64,000 nucleotides of DNA from Prosthecobacter sp. Its GTDB lineage: Bacteria > Verrucomicrobiota > Verrucomicrobiia > Verrucomicrobiales > Verrucomicrobiaceae. Below the pieces are notes generated by a model. It was given only the letters and a program-made list of their open reading frames with translations. It searched no databases and had not been told where the DNA came from. Every line of letters begins with the position of its first letter. The stretch's first letter is position 1. Positions 1-8,178 of the stretch are shown here, piece after piece. The DNA is taken from assembly GCA_019186985.1 (NCBI GenBank), contig JABARQ010000015.1, positions 1-64,000 on the forward strand. The letters run 5' to 3'. A program made the position numbers and the translations under genes.

Positions 1-6
1 CCCGTC

Positions 7-642
7 ATGATCAGGCTCATCCGCATACCCTTTCTTCTTTCCCTGACCGCCCTGGCCATGCTCGCCCAGCAGCCTGCTGGCGACCCTGATGCGCTGTTTC
101 GCGAGGGAGTTCAGATGTTCTTCGACGGGAAGCCCAAGGAGTCCGTCGCCGCCTTTGACAAACTCATCGCCCTGGAGCCGAGCGCCAAGCCGCAGCTTTG
201 GCAGCGCGGGCTGTCCCTCTATCTGGCAGGCGACTACAAAGGCGGGCGCGAGCAGTTTGAGGTTCATCAGACAGTCAACGGACACGACGTGGAAAACGCC
301 GCCTGGCACTTCATCTGCGTGACGCGTGCCGAAAACCTGGAGGCCGCCAGGAAGGCGCTCATTCCCATCGAGGGCGACACAAGGGTTCCGATGAAGGAGG
401 TTCATGACCTCTTTGCCGGCAGGGGCTCCGTGGAACAGGTGCTCAAGGCGGCGGAGAAGGGAGAAGGCGAGGACCTGCGCAATCACCGTTGTTACGCACA
501 TCTCTACCTGGGGCTTTATTTTGAAGCCCTCGGCGATGAGGCCCGCGCCAGGGAGCATCTGGTGAAGGCCGCGAGGGATCATCGCATGGACCATTACATG
601 GGCCGCTGCGCCCAGGTGCATGTGAAGGTGCGCGGCTGGTGA
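7..642 (+). CDS. Secreted TPR-repeat protein
   Basis: The 211-residue product starts with a hydrophobic signal peptide (about residues 1-20, ending near LAMLAQ) and lacks a lipobox cysteine, so it is probably periplasmic. Residues about 27-75 look like TPR helices (FREGVQMFFDGKPKESVAAFDKL), and another TPR-like pair lies near residues 160-190 (YLGLYFEALGDEARAREHL). TPR proteins are protein-protein scaffolds; no catalytic motif is visible. The gene converges on potD with only 10 bases between the stop codons. The overall shape resembles NlpI-like TPR proteins, but the true role is unknown. Start chosen: first ATG, which gives a complete signal peptide. Confidence 0.75.
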   Translation: MIRLIRIPFLLSLTALAMLAQQPAGDPDALFREGVQMFFDGKPKESVAAFDKLIALEPSAKPQLWQRGLSLYLAGDYKGGREQFEVHQTVNGHDVENAAWHFICVTRAENLEAARKALIPIEGDTRVPMKEVHDLFAGRGSVEQVLKAAEKGEGEDLRNHRCYAHLYLGLYFEALGDEARAREHLVKAARDHRMDHYMGRCAQVHVKVRGW

Positions 643-652
643 AGGGCCCGCG

Positions 653-1678
653 TCAGCGCGCCGCCTTGATCTCGTCCCAGATCTTCGTGTACTTCGGCAG
701 GTCCTTGCCGAGATCCCGGATCACCTCGCTCTTGGAGCGCACGCCTTCAGGAATGGCCACCGCCGGATTGGCCAGAAACTCCCGGCTCACACGCGCCATG
801 GCATCCTTGTTAGGGCAGACGTAGCCGGTCCACTCCATGTTTTCGGCGGCGACCACGCCATCGAGCAGGAAGTTGATGAAGGCGTGGGCCAGGGCCGGCT
901 GGCGGGCGCTGCGAGGGATGACGAACTCGTCGCAGGCCATCACCACGCCCTCCCCGGGCACCAGGATTCCCACCTGGTCGTTTTCCTCGACCACCTGGAA
1001 AAGGTCGCCGCTGTAGCCGTGAACCAGCACGAACTCGCCCGAGTCGATGGCGCTTTTGTACTGCTCGTTGTCAAACTTGGCCACCGCCTTCTTCCAGCGC
1101 TTCACGACCTCGCCGGCCCTGGCGAGCTGCCTTTCATCGCGGCTGTTGACGCTGTAGCCGAGGGAACGCAGCGCAGCCCCCATCGTCTCGCGCATGTCAT
1201 TGAGCACGCATGCCCTGCGCCTGACCTCCGCAGCCTCCAGCGCCGACCAGGAGGCGGGCGGGGACTTGAGACGATCTTTTCGATAGGCCAGGACGCCGTA
1301 GCTTGTGGCATAGGGGACGCTGTGGGACATCGCCGCGTCCTCCAGCTTCGCCAGGACCTCCGGGTCCACGTTGACGGCATTCGGGATCAGGCCGCGGTCC
1401 AGCTCACGGATCAGCCCCTGCTGCCACAGCAGGCCCACCATGTAGCTGCTCGGCACCAGGATGTCATAACCGGCCGCCCCGGCCCGCACCTTGGCATACA
1501 TGGACTCGTTGGAGTCAAAGGTGTCGACCACCACCTGGCAGCCATGCTTCTGCTCGAACTTTTCGATGAGCTCCGGCTTGATGTAGTCGGCCCAGATGTA
1601 GACATGCAGGGTTTCGCCGGCGGCCTGGAGCGACGCCGTCAGAAGGAGGGAGAGCAGGAGGGTGTTGAGAAGCTTCAT
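653..1678 (-). CDS. potD: Spermidine/putrescine ABC transporter substrate-binding protein
   Basis: The 341-residue periplasmic binding protein has a clear signal peptide (MKLLNTLLLSLLLTASLQA). After it comes the typical opening of the PotD/PotF family (LHVYIWADYIKPELIEKFE), followed by the family segment around YDILVPSSYMV. It should bind a polyamine and deliver it to the PotB/PotC membrane channel. It is the last gene of a potB-potC-potD run; its ATG overlaps the potC stop (ATGA, 1675-1678), indicating translational coupling. No ATPase (PotA) is encoded next to it. The exact polyamine (putrescine or spermidine) cannot be told from sequence alone. Confidence 0.9.
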   Translation of the reverse strand: MKLLNTLLLSLLLTASLQAAGETLHVYIWADYIKPELIEKFEQKHGCQVVVDTFDSNESMYAKVRAGAAGYDILVPSSYMVGLLWQQGLIRELDRGLIPNAVNVDPEVLAKLEDAAMSHSVPYATSYGVLAYRKDRLKSPPASWSALEAAEVRRRACVLNDMRETMGAALRSLGYSVNSRDERQLARAGEVVKRWKKAVAKFDNEQYKSAIDSGEFVLVHGYSGDLFQVVEENDQVGILVPGEGVVMACDEFVIPRSARQPALAHAFINFLLDGVVAAENMEWTGYVCPNKDAMARVSREFLANPAVAIPEGVRSKSEVIRDLGKDLPKYTKIWDEIKAAR

Positions 1679-2469
1679 GCGGACTTCGGCTTGAGGAAAC
1701 GATGGCCAAGGAGGGCCGTGAGCAGGGTGGCGAGGATGAGGATCGTGGAAAGCGCGTTGATGACCGGCATGTTGCGGCTGGTCCTGGCCATCGCATAGAC
1801 CTTTGCAGGCAGCGTGGCGCCTCCCGGGCCGGAGACGAAGAAGGTGATGACAAAGTCGTCCACGGACAGGATGAAGGCCATGAGGCCGGCCGCGATCATG
1901 CCGGGCAGCAGCACGGGCAGCACGATGCGCAGCGCCACCTGCACGGGCCCCGCGCCCAGGTCACGCGCGGCGTCGACAAGCTGCATGTCAAAGCCCTGCA
2001 GCCGCCCAACCATCAATGCGGTCACATAGCACAGGCAGAAGGTGACATGGGCCGCCAGCACCGTGCCGAAGCCAAGGTCCCAGCCCGCCTGGATGAAAAA
2101 GAGCTGGAGGGCCACGCCGATCCAGATGTCCGGCACGGCCAGCGGCAGCTCCGTCACCACCAGGTGCAGCGACTGCAGGCGCGACCGGTAACGATGCAGG
2201 CACCAGGCCGCCAGCGTGCCCAGCAGCGTCGAGGCGCCGGTCGCCAGCGCCGCGATCTTCAGGGTGTTGCCCAGGGCCGCCAGGGTCGCCTCATCCTGCC
2301 GGAGCTTTTCATACCAGCCCAGGGTGAAGCCGTCCCAGCGCCCGCCATACTTCGAGGCGTTGAAGGAGTTCACGACCAGCACGCCGAGCGGCAGGTAGAG
2401 GAACAGCAGCACTCCCAGGAACACCAGCCTGGAGAACCATGGACGACGCACCTTCCCTGCCATGCTCAT
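1675..2469 (-). CDS. potC: Polyamine ABC transporter permease, PotC type
   Basis: The 264-residue inner-membrane permease has about six hydrophobic segments. The conserved EAA loop of ABC permeases is visible as DAARDLGAGPVQVALRIVLP (about residues 165-184). It forms the channel with PotB and needs an ATPase to work. The start overlaps the potB stop by four bases (ATGA), and a perfect Shine-Dalgarno sequence sits inside the 3' end of potB at 2477-2484. It is followed, again by a four-base overlap, by potD. Confidence 0.9.
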   Translation of the reverse strand: MSMAGKVRRPWFSRLVFLGVLLFLYLPLGVLVVNSFNASKYGGRWDGFTLGWYEKLRQDEATLAALGNTLKIAALATGASTLLGTLAAWCLHRYRSRLQSLHLVVTELPLAVPDIWIGVALQLFFIQAGWDLGFGTVLAAHVTFCLCYVTALMVGRLQGFDMQLVDAARDLGAGPVQVALRIVLPVLLPGMIAAGLMAFILSVDDFVITFFVSGPGGATLPAKVYAMARTSRNMPVINALSTILILATLLTALLGHRFLKPKSA

Positions 2470-3320
2470 GTGAGCTCCTCCTTTCGACGCCTCAGGCTCA
2501 GCCAGACCAGCGGCATCGCGACCAGGGCCAGGCCCGACGCCAGGGCCGCGGCCTGCGGCAGGTTGCGGTCGGAGAAAAGACGCTGGCCGATCCTGCTGCC
2601 CAGCATTTCAGAATCGATCCCGCCCACCATCTCAGGCACGACGTAGGACCCCAGGCTGGGCACGCCCACCAGCAGGCAGGCGGCCACGATGCCTCCGCGC
2701 ACCGACGGAACAACCACCGACCAGAAGGCCCGGAGAGGACCCGCGCCGAGGTCGCGCGCGGCCTCATAGGTGCCGAAGTCAAACTTCTCCATCGCCGCAT
2801 GCAGCGGCAGCACCGCCAGAGGCAGATAGGTGTAGATCATCACCATCACCACCACGGGGGGATTGTAGAGCAGCATGCCGCCATCCTCCAGAAGACCCGC
2901 CTCCGTCAGCAGCGTGGCCACGGGTCCGGAGGACTGGAGCAGCGCCCGCCAGGAGAACACGCGCACCAAAAAGCTTGTCCAAAATGGCAGCACCAGCGCC
3001 AGCAGCAGCCAGGGACGGAGGGAAGGCCTGGCCAGCAGGATGCACCAGGCGGCAGGCAGCGCCAGCAGAACACAGCCTGCCGTGGTCGCCAGCGAGATGC
3101 CCAGGGTCCGCACCAGCACCTCCTGATGCCCTGGTTCGGCAAAAACCCGCCATGCCTCGGTCGTCCAGCCAGTCCCCACATCGCCGCTCACCTGCGCAGG
3201 CCGGAAGGAGATCAGGAACAGGTTCAGCGCCGGCACCGCAAAAAACACCGCCATCCAGAGCAGGGACGGCAGCGTCAGCCAGGTCTCATGGCGGCGGCTT
3301 GGGGTGGAAACTTCGGGCAT
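2466..3320 (-). CDS. potB: Polyamine ABC transporter permease, PotB type
   Basis: The 284-residue permease has multiple membrane segments and the EAA loop (EAARDLGAGPLRAFWSVVVP). The gene order potB-potC-potD matches the usual polyamine uptake operon apart from the missing potA. The start is set at the ATG at 3320 (MPEVSTPSRR). An in-frame TTG three codons upstream (3329) would add only three residues and has no better ribosome binding site. The ceramidase-like gene lies 82 bases upstream on the same strand and may be co-transcribed. Confidence 0.88.
   Translation of the reverse strand: MPEVSTPSRRHETWLTLPSLLWMAVFFAVPALNLFLISFRPAQVSGDVGTGWTTEAWRVFAEPGHQEVLVRTLGISLATTAGCVLLALPAAWCILLARPSLRPWLLLALVLPFWTSFLVRVFSWRALLQSSGPVATLLTEAGLLEDGGMLLYNPPVVVMVMIYTYLPLAVLPLHAAMEKFDFGTYEAARDLGAGPLRAFWSVVVPSVRGGIVAACLLVGVPSLGSYVVPEMVGGIDSEMLGSRIGQRLFSDRNLPQAAALASGLALVAMPLVWLSLRRRKEELT
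2477..2484 (-). promoter_or_regulatory. Shine-Dalgarno of potC inside potB
   Basis: On the minus strand AAAGGAGG lies seven bases before the potC ATG (2469). It is contained in the last codons of potB (Lys-Glu-Glu). It supports the potC start and coupled translation of the overlapping genes. Confidence 0.7.
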
Positions 3321-3402
3321 GGGAATCAACGGACGGCAACCCTACACAGCACATTGAAAGAACGCCAGCAGCTCCATCTTCATCAAGCACCACCAGCCGG
3401 CC

Positions 3403-4791
3403 TCATCCGCCCTTCCTCGCCTCGTTCAGCAGCCTCAGCGCGGCCTCGACAAGACGTTCGCCGCTGCCCGGGGCGCAGCGGGCGCTGACGACCTCGTAAT
3501 TGCCCTGCGGCCAGGCCTCCCGGTTCGGAATGTAGCCGATGCTGCCGTTCGCCAGCTCGGCGATGAAGGTGTGCCTGAAGGGCGAGGCCTTCTTCAGCGC
3601 CAGGCCGAGCTCGACAAAGATTTCCCCGGGCAGCGACACGACGGCCAGCTCGTCGCTGAAGGCGATGACCTGCACCTCGGCCGTCAGCGGCACTTTTTGT
3701 TTGTCCAGGGTCTCCATGATGCACACCGCCTCGGCCATCGGAACGGTGCCGAGGTTTTCGGTCATCATGCGCGAGACGACATCCCTGGCCTTCGCGGCCT
3801 GCGCATCGGAGACGGCGCGGCGTTCCAGCGTGACCTGGGTGGAAAGCACGCGTGGCGCGAAGGTGCGCAGAGGCTTCAGCTGAGGCCAGGCTGCGTCCAC
3901 CGCATCGGCCAGCGCCGTGCCAAGCTCCAGGGTGCTGCGGCGTCTGCCGGTGATGTAGTCGCCATGGTTGATGTTGCCGCAGCAGCCGTTGGCAAAGACG
4001 GAGATCATGCCGGGGCCGTGACGCTCGCTGACCAGGCGCGTGAAGACTCCCGGATAATCGGCGGAGATCCTGACGCCGCCGCCCACGGAGGTGGGATGCA
4101 TGGCAAAGTTCAGCAGGGAGGCCACCGGCGACGCATCAGCCCCGGCCCCCCCGAAGACCAGCACGCCGACCTCGGGATCGACGGGCCCCGCCGGCCTGTC
4201 GGTGGCGAGAAGTTTTTTCGGCTGCCAGACCGCCTCGGCCTGGCCTTCACGCAGGACCCGGCGGTTGAAGCTGATGCCTTCGGCGCGGCCGATGACGGCG
4301 GAGGCGGTGGCCGGGACAAGCCTGGCCTTCGCCTGTTTCACGGACTCGGCGATGAGCCCGGGAAGGGCGCTGATGTAGGCGACACCGGGAGGTGTGTTGA
4401 CCTTGGTGATGTCATCCATGAGCGAGCCGCGTGGTTGCTGGGGGCCGGTGTGGGTGTGCGTGCCGGAGATCAGCACATGGTCGCCCTCGATGCCGCACAG
4501 ATCCTGGACGGCCCTGCGCGCCGCCTCCACGACCGGCCGCACCGTTCCCGAGAGGTCGAGCACGACGACGGCCGCGCACACGCCGTCCTTTTCCATCACG
4601 AGGGTCTTTGCATAAAGCGGATCCAGCACTCCGGCGGAGCCGCGGAAGCGGTAGTAACCGCCGAGCGGCGTGCCGTCCCTGGGCGTGATGTCCACGCGTG
4701 CCGCACCGACACGAAACTCACCGGCCATGACAATGCCGGTCAGGCAGCAGAAGAAAGCCGGCAGAAGAAGCGAAGGGAGCCTGGAGCGCAT
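3403..4791 (-). CDS. Neutral/alkaline ceramidase-like secreted protein
   Basis: The predicted protein is 462 residues. It begins with a signal peptide (MRSRLPSLLLPAFFCCLTG, cleavage probably after VMA). The opening FRVGAARVDITPRDGTPLGG, the DPLYAKTLVME segment and the histidine motif SGTHTHTGPQ are hallmarks of the neutral/alkaline non-lysosomal ceramidase N-terminal domain; a second conserved histidine is in LNFAMHPTSVGG. Characterised ceramidases are about 650 residues, so this is a short form common in Planctomycetes and Verrucomicrobia, whose substrate may not be ceramide. The ATG at 4791 is preferred because the longer frame to 4884 would place 31 non-signal residues first and overlap the divergent HlyD gene. 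Confidence 0.8.
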   Translation of the reverse strand: MRSRLPSLLLPAFFCCLTGIVMAGEFRVGAARVDITPRDGTPLGGYYRFRGSAGVLDPLYAKTLVMEKDGVCAAVVVLDLSGTVRPVVEAARRAVQDLCGIEGDHVLISGTHTHTGPQQPRGSLMDDITKVNTPPGVAYISALPGLIAESVKQAKARLVPATASAVIGRAEGISFNRRVLREGQAEAVWQPKKLLATDRPAGPVDPEVGVLVFGGAGADASPVASLLNFAMHPTSVGGGVRISADYPGVFTRLVSERHGPGMISVFANGCCGNINHGDYITGRRRSTLELGTALADAVDAAWPQLKPLRTFAPRVLSTQVTLERRAVSDAQAAKARDVVSRMMTENLGTVPMAEAVCIMETLDKQKVPLTAEVQVIAFSDELAVVSLPGEIFVELGLALKKASPFRHTFIAELANGSIGYIPNREAWPQGNYEVVSARCAPGSGERLVEAALRLLNEARKGG

Positions 4792-4848
4792 GACCTCATA
4801 ACGTGCCCGGGAGGCGGCATCCTTCGTGACGCCACGGACGGCCGGCGG

Positions 4849-4877
4849 TTGCCAGGGCAGGATGGCGGGCGTATCAG
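4849..4877 (+). promoter_or_regulatory. Candidate sigma-70 promoter, leaderless start of HlyD-like gene
   Basis: TTGCCA (4849-4854) and TATCAG (4872-4877) are separated by 17 bases. The -10 ends five bases before the ATG at 4883, so transcription would begin at or next to the start codon. No Shine-Dalgarno precedes this ATG, which fits a leaderless mRNA. The evidence is the consensus match only. Confidence 0.4.
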
Positions 4878-4882
4878 CTCGC

Positions 4883-5839
4883 ATGAACGTCCTTCCCCGT
4901 CTCGTCCGTTACGGCAGCATTGCGCTGGCCGTGGCGGGTGTGTGGCAGATGACCCAGGTGATGGAGGTGATCCGCGCCCAGGAAACGCCCGTGACACCGC
5001 CGCCGGTGGCTCCACCGGAGAAGCCCTTCCCCCAGGGGCTGGCCGCCACGGGCATCCTGGAGGCGCTGGAGGAAAACATCAGCATCGGCCCGCCGGTCCC
5101 CGCCCTGGTGACCGAGGTGAAGGCGCGGGTCTGGCAGAAGGTGAAGGCAGGTGACCCGCTGCTTCAACTCGACGACCGCGAGCTTCAGGCGCAGCTGATC
5201 AGCCAGGAGGCGTCGATCACCGTGAACCAGGCCGCCCTGGAGATCGCCCAGGCGCAGCTGGTGAAGCAGCAGGACATGCTGGAGCGCCTGAAGTCCGTGC
5301 CCGACCAGCGCGCCATCACCCAGGATGAGCTGAAGAACCGAACCAACGATGTGGCCGTGGCCCGGGCCCAGGCCGCCCAGGCGCGGGCGCAGCTCGACGC
5401 CGCCCATGCAGCCGTCAGGCAGACGCAGCTTCTGATCGAGCGGATGACGGTCCGTGCACCGCGCGCCGCCACCATCCTGCAGGTCAACATCCGCCCGGGT
5501 GAATACGCCTCGCCGCAGAACAGGCAGCCGGCCATGGTGCTGGGCGAGATCGACACCCTGCAGGTGCGCGTTGACGTCGACGAGCAGAACGCCTCATCCG
5601 TGCGTGAAAAGATGCCCGCCAGAGCCTTCCTGAAGGGTGACGGCAAAAACGGCCATGACCTGGAGTTCGTGCGCATCGAGCCCTTTGTGATTCCCAAGCA
5701 GTCCCTGACCGGAGCCAGCACCGAGCGGGTGGACACAAGGGTGCTGCAGGTGATCTACCTCCTGAAGGCCCCTGACCATGCGAAACTTTATGTTGGGCAG
5801 CAGGTGGATGTGTTCCTGGGGGAAAAGCAGGCCCCCTGA
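4883..5839 (+). CDS. HlyD-family periplasmic adaptor (membrane fusion protein)
   Basis: The 318-residue protein has an N-terminal hydrophobic anchor or signal (about residues 8-20). A split biotinyl/lipoyl domain surrounds a long coiled coil rich in Ala and Gln (about residues 100-195, from LISQEASITVNQ to LLIERMTVRAP), followed by a beta-barrel region. Such adaptors link an inner-membrane ABC or RND pump to the outer-membrane channel. No pump or TolC-like gene is adjacent, so its partner is unknown. The ATG at 4883 is preferred to the upstream one at 4826 because it starts just before the hydrophobic segment. Confidence 0.85.
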   Translation: MNVLPRLVRYGSIALAVAGVWQMTQVMEVIRAQETPVTPPPVAPPEKPFPQGLAATGILEALEENISIGPPVPALVTEVKARVWQKVKAGDPLLQLDDRELQAQLISQEASITVNQAALEIAQAQLVKQQDMLERLKSVPDQRAITQDELKNRTNDVAVARAQAAQARAQLDAAHAAVRQTQLLIERMTVRAPRAATILQVNIRPGEYASPQNRQPAMVLGEIDTLQVRVDVDEQNASSVREKMPARAFLKGDGKNGHDLEFVRIEPFVIPKQSLTGASTERVDTRVLQVIYLLKAPDHAKLYVGQQVDVFLGEKQAP

Positions 5840-5896
5840 AGCGCCCGTGACGGCGCACGAACCCCTGATCCAGCGCTTTGACGCAAGGAGGGGGCG

Positions 5897-5902
5897 GGGA
5901 GG
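5897..5902 (+). promoter_or_regulatory. Ribosome binding site of cytochrome-WD40 gene
   Basis: GGGAGG lies six bases before the ATG at 5909, in a G-rich tract that begins at about 5885. It decides between the ATG at 5909 and the one at 5927. Confidence 0.6.
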
Positions 5903-5908
5903 CGGCGT

Positions 5909-7318
5909 ATGCTTCCACCCCGACCGATGCGCCTCCGCCACGCCCTGCCATCCCTTCTTTTCCTGCCCTGCCTCCTGATTTCCCCGGCCCAGGTGGCAGC
6001 GGCAAACGCCCCTGCCCCGGCCCCCGTCCCTGCCCCGGCCTCCGCAGCTCCACCGGCCGCCGACATCAAGCCTGCCCTGCGTGTTTTGCGCGATGAATGC
6101 GTCGGTTGTCACAAGCCCGGCAAGGCCAAGGGCGGCCTGCTGCTCACGACGCACGAAAAGATGATGAAGGGCGGCGACAACGGCGTGCCGCTGTTGCCCG
6201 GCAAGGCTGCTGAAAGCCTGCTCTACCAGCTCCTTTTGAAGGATGGCGACCCCCACATGCCGCCCAAGAAAGACCTCACAGCCCCGCAGATCACCGCAAT
6301 CAAGACCTGGATCGACAGCGGCGCATCCTGGGATGCCAGTGTCTTTGATGAAGCCCCCGCCGTCCGGCCCGTGAAGCTGACCGCCATGCCCGCAGGCTAC
6401 CAGCCAGTCCTCGCCCTGGCTCTTTCACCCGACGCCAAGACCCTGGCCGTCGCCCGCGCCAACAGCGTCCTGCTTGTGGACCTTGGCAAGCCGGAGCGCC
6501 CGGTCAGCGGCAGGCTGGAAGGGCACGCCGAACCGGTGAACGCGCTGGCCTGGAGCCGCGACGGCCGCTCGCTGGTGACGGGCGGTTTTCAAAAGATCAT
6601 CACCTGGGACATGACGACACGCCAGCAGACGAGGGTGATCACTGAAAGCCTGGTCGGCTCCATCACGGCGCTGGTCGTGGATGCCTCGGGGAAAACCCTG
6701 TTTGCCGCCGATGGTGAAACGGGAGGAGCGGGCTTCCTACGCCGCTTTGACCTTGCCTCCGGCAAGCTTCTCACCACCTGGAAGGCCCACGACGACAACG
6801 TGCTCTCCCTGCGACTGTCAGCCGATGGCAAGCTTCTTCTGAGCGGCGGCGCGGACAAGATGGCCAGGCTCTGGAACACCGAGAACGGCACCCTGAAGTC
6901 CTTTTACGAAGGCCACACCAACCATGTCTTGTCCGTCGCCTTCAACAAGGACGCCACCCGCATCGCCACCGCCGGAGCGGATCGTGAGGTGAAGGTCTGG
7001 GATGTGGCAAGCCGCGAGCAGGACGTCAGCCTCGGGGACAAGAAGATCGTCTTCTCCGGCGTGGACTGGACTGCGGACGGCGTGTCGCTGGCGGTCATCA
7101 CGGACAAGGGGACGGCAAGCGTTCACACCGACCTGAAAAAGCACGTGGGCGAGCAGCGCAGCGAAACCAGCAGGGAGAAGCGGCTGACAGGCGTTGGCGA
7201 GGCCCTGACCAGCGTGGTCATCACCCCGGATTCCAAGTGGGTGTTCGCCGGCAGCTTCGAGGGCAGGGTTCATGCCTGGGAGGTCTCCAGCGGCAAGGCC
7301 TCTGAAATCAAGCTGTAG
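5909..7318 (+). CDS. c-type cytochrome (PVC type) fused to WD40 repeats
   Basis: The 469-residue secreted protein has a signal peptide followed by an Ala/Pro-rich linker. A planctomycete-type cytochrome domain carries one heme motif (CVGCH, about residues 64-68) with KGGLLLTTHEKMMKGG after it. From about residue 160 to the end are WD40 repeats, the clearest being GHTNHVLSVAFNKDATRIAT and AHDDNVLSLRLSADGKLLLS. The domain pair is common in Planctomycetes and Verrucomicrobia and is thought to act in periplasmic electron transfer or complex assembly. The start is fixed by a purine-rich ribosome binding site (GGAGG six bases before the ATG). Confidence 0.88.
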   Translation: MLPPRPMRLRHALPSLLFLPCLLISPAQVAAANAPAPAPVPAPASAAPPAADIKPALRVLRDECVGCHKPGKAKGGLLLTTHEKMMKGGDNGVPLLPGKAAESLLYQLLLKDGDPHMPPKKDLTAPQITAIKTWIDSGASWDASVFDEAPAVRPVKLTAMPAGYQPVLALALSPDAKTLAVARANSVLLVDLGKPERPVSGRLEGHAEPVNALAWSRDGRSLVTGGFQKIITWDMTTRQQTRVITESLVGSITALVVDASGKTLFAADGETGGAGFLRRFDLASGKLLTTWKAHDDNVLSLRLSADGKLLLSGGADKMARLWNTENGTLKSFYEGHTNHVLSVAFNKDATRIATAGADREVKVWDVASREQDVSLGDKKIVFSGVDWTADGVSLAVITDKGTASVHTDLKKHVGEQRSETSREKRLTGVGEALTSVVITPDSKWVFAGSFEGRVHAWEVSSGKASEIKL

Positions 7319-7359
7319 CCCTGCTTGATCCGGCGGGGATGCTGGCCCAAAGGACGGAC

Positions 7360-8115
7360 ATGCCCGTGCCCGAGAGCCTTGTCCGCAGCCTCGAAGATCC
7401 GACCCTGACGCCGGAAACGCAGGCTGCCGTCGAGCTGCCGAAGCCGCTCCTGAAGCACCTGCGTCCGCTCGGCCATGAAGTCATCCTCTGGCAGTCCGCC
7501 GCAAGACAGCTTCTCGCCTGGCTGGACAAAGGGCGTTTTGCCGGAGATCCCGGTGCATTTCTCCAGCGCTGGAAACCGCGGACGGAACCTCCTGCGGAGA
7601 CGGCCGAGGGCCCTTTCACCCTTCTGCTGCACGAACACCCGGAGGGCTGGCGGCTGACGCAAAGTTCGCTAGGCTGGATGAACGACCCGGCCTGGGCCGC
7701 GCTGCTGCACCTCCCCGCGCTGCGGCCCGCCTGGTCATCGCTGATGCGTGCCAGCCATCTGGAGCATCTGCGCCAGATGCTTCCCCAGGCCTGGTTTCTG
7801 GACTCCGCAGCCCTGCCGCCTGGAAGCGTGATCGCAGGACTCGGAATCCCGGGATGGGCCGGACTGCCCGGACTTGGAAAAAGATTCCGCCTTCACCGGG
7901 CCGGCCGGGAGCTCACCGATCAGCTTCCCGCCGGGGAATGGAAGGCCGCCGTCGAACAGTCGCTGGCCACCGGAGAAGAGCTTCTTGTGACCCCGCCCCC
8001 CGTGGCTGCCGCCTGCCTGCTGGCGCGTTTCTCCCGCAACAAGGGCGGCACCCGGCTGGAATCCGCCTGGACCGCAGACACAGCTGGCCGCGCCTGCCTG
8101 GTCGCTGGCTTGTAA
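7360..8115 (+). CDS. Hypothetical protein
   Basis: The 251-residue protein is not recognised. It has no signal peptide or membrane segment and is rich in Leu, Ala, Pro and Trp. Its C-terminal part contains LLVTPPPVAAACLLARFSRN. It follows the cytochrome-WD40 gene by about 40 bases on the same strand and precedes the OmpA-domain gene, so it may be co-transcribed with either. The start at 7360 is favoured by AGGA five bases upstream; an in-frame ATG at 7339 would add seven residues. Codon use matches the neighbours. Confidence 0.6.
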   Translation: MPVPESLVRSLEDPTLTPETQAAVELPKPLLKHLRPLGHEVILWQSAARQLLAWLDKGRFAGDPGAFLQRWKPRTEPPAETAEGPFTLLLHEHPEGWRLTQSSLGWMNDPAWAALLHLPALRPAWSSLMRASHLEHLRQMLPQAWFLDSAALPPGSVIAGLGIPGWAGLPGLGKRFRLHRAGRELTDQLPAGEWKAAVEQSLATGEELLVTPPPVAAACLLARFSRNKGGTRLESAWTADTAGRACLVAGL

Positions 8116-8178
8116 AATGCGCCTTGGACACAGTGCCCGGGCATGGCATCTTTAATGCTGTCACCTGACAACGGCAAC

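Noticed and set aside
4792-4884. Longer N-terminus for the ceramidase-like protein
   Set aside because: The extra 31 residues precede a complete signal peptide and would overlap the start of the divergent HlyD-like gene.
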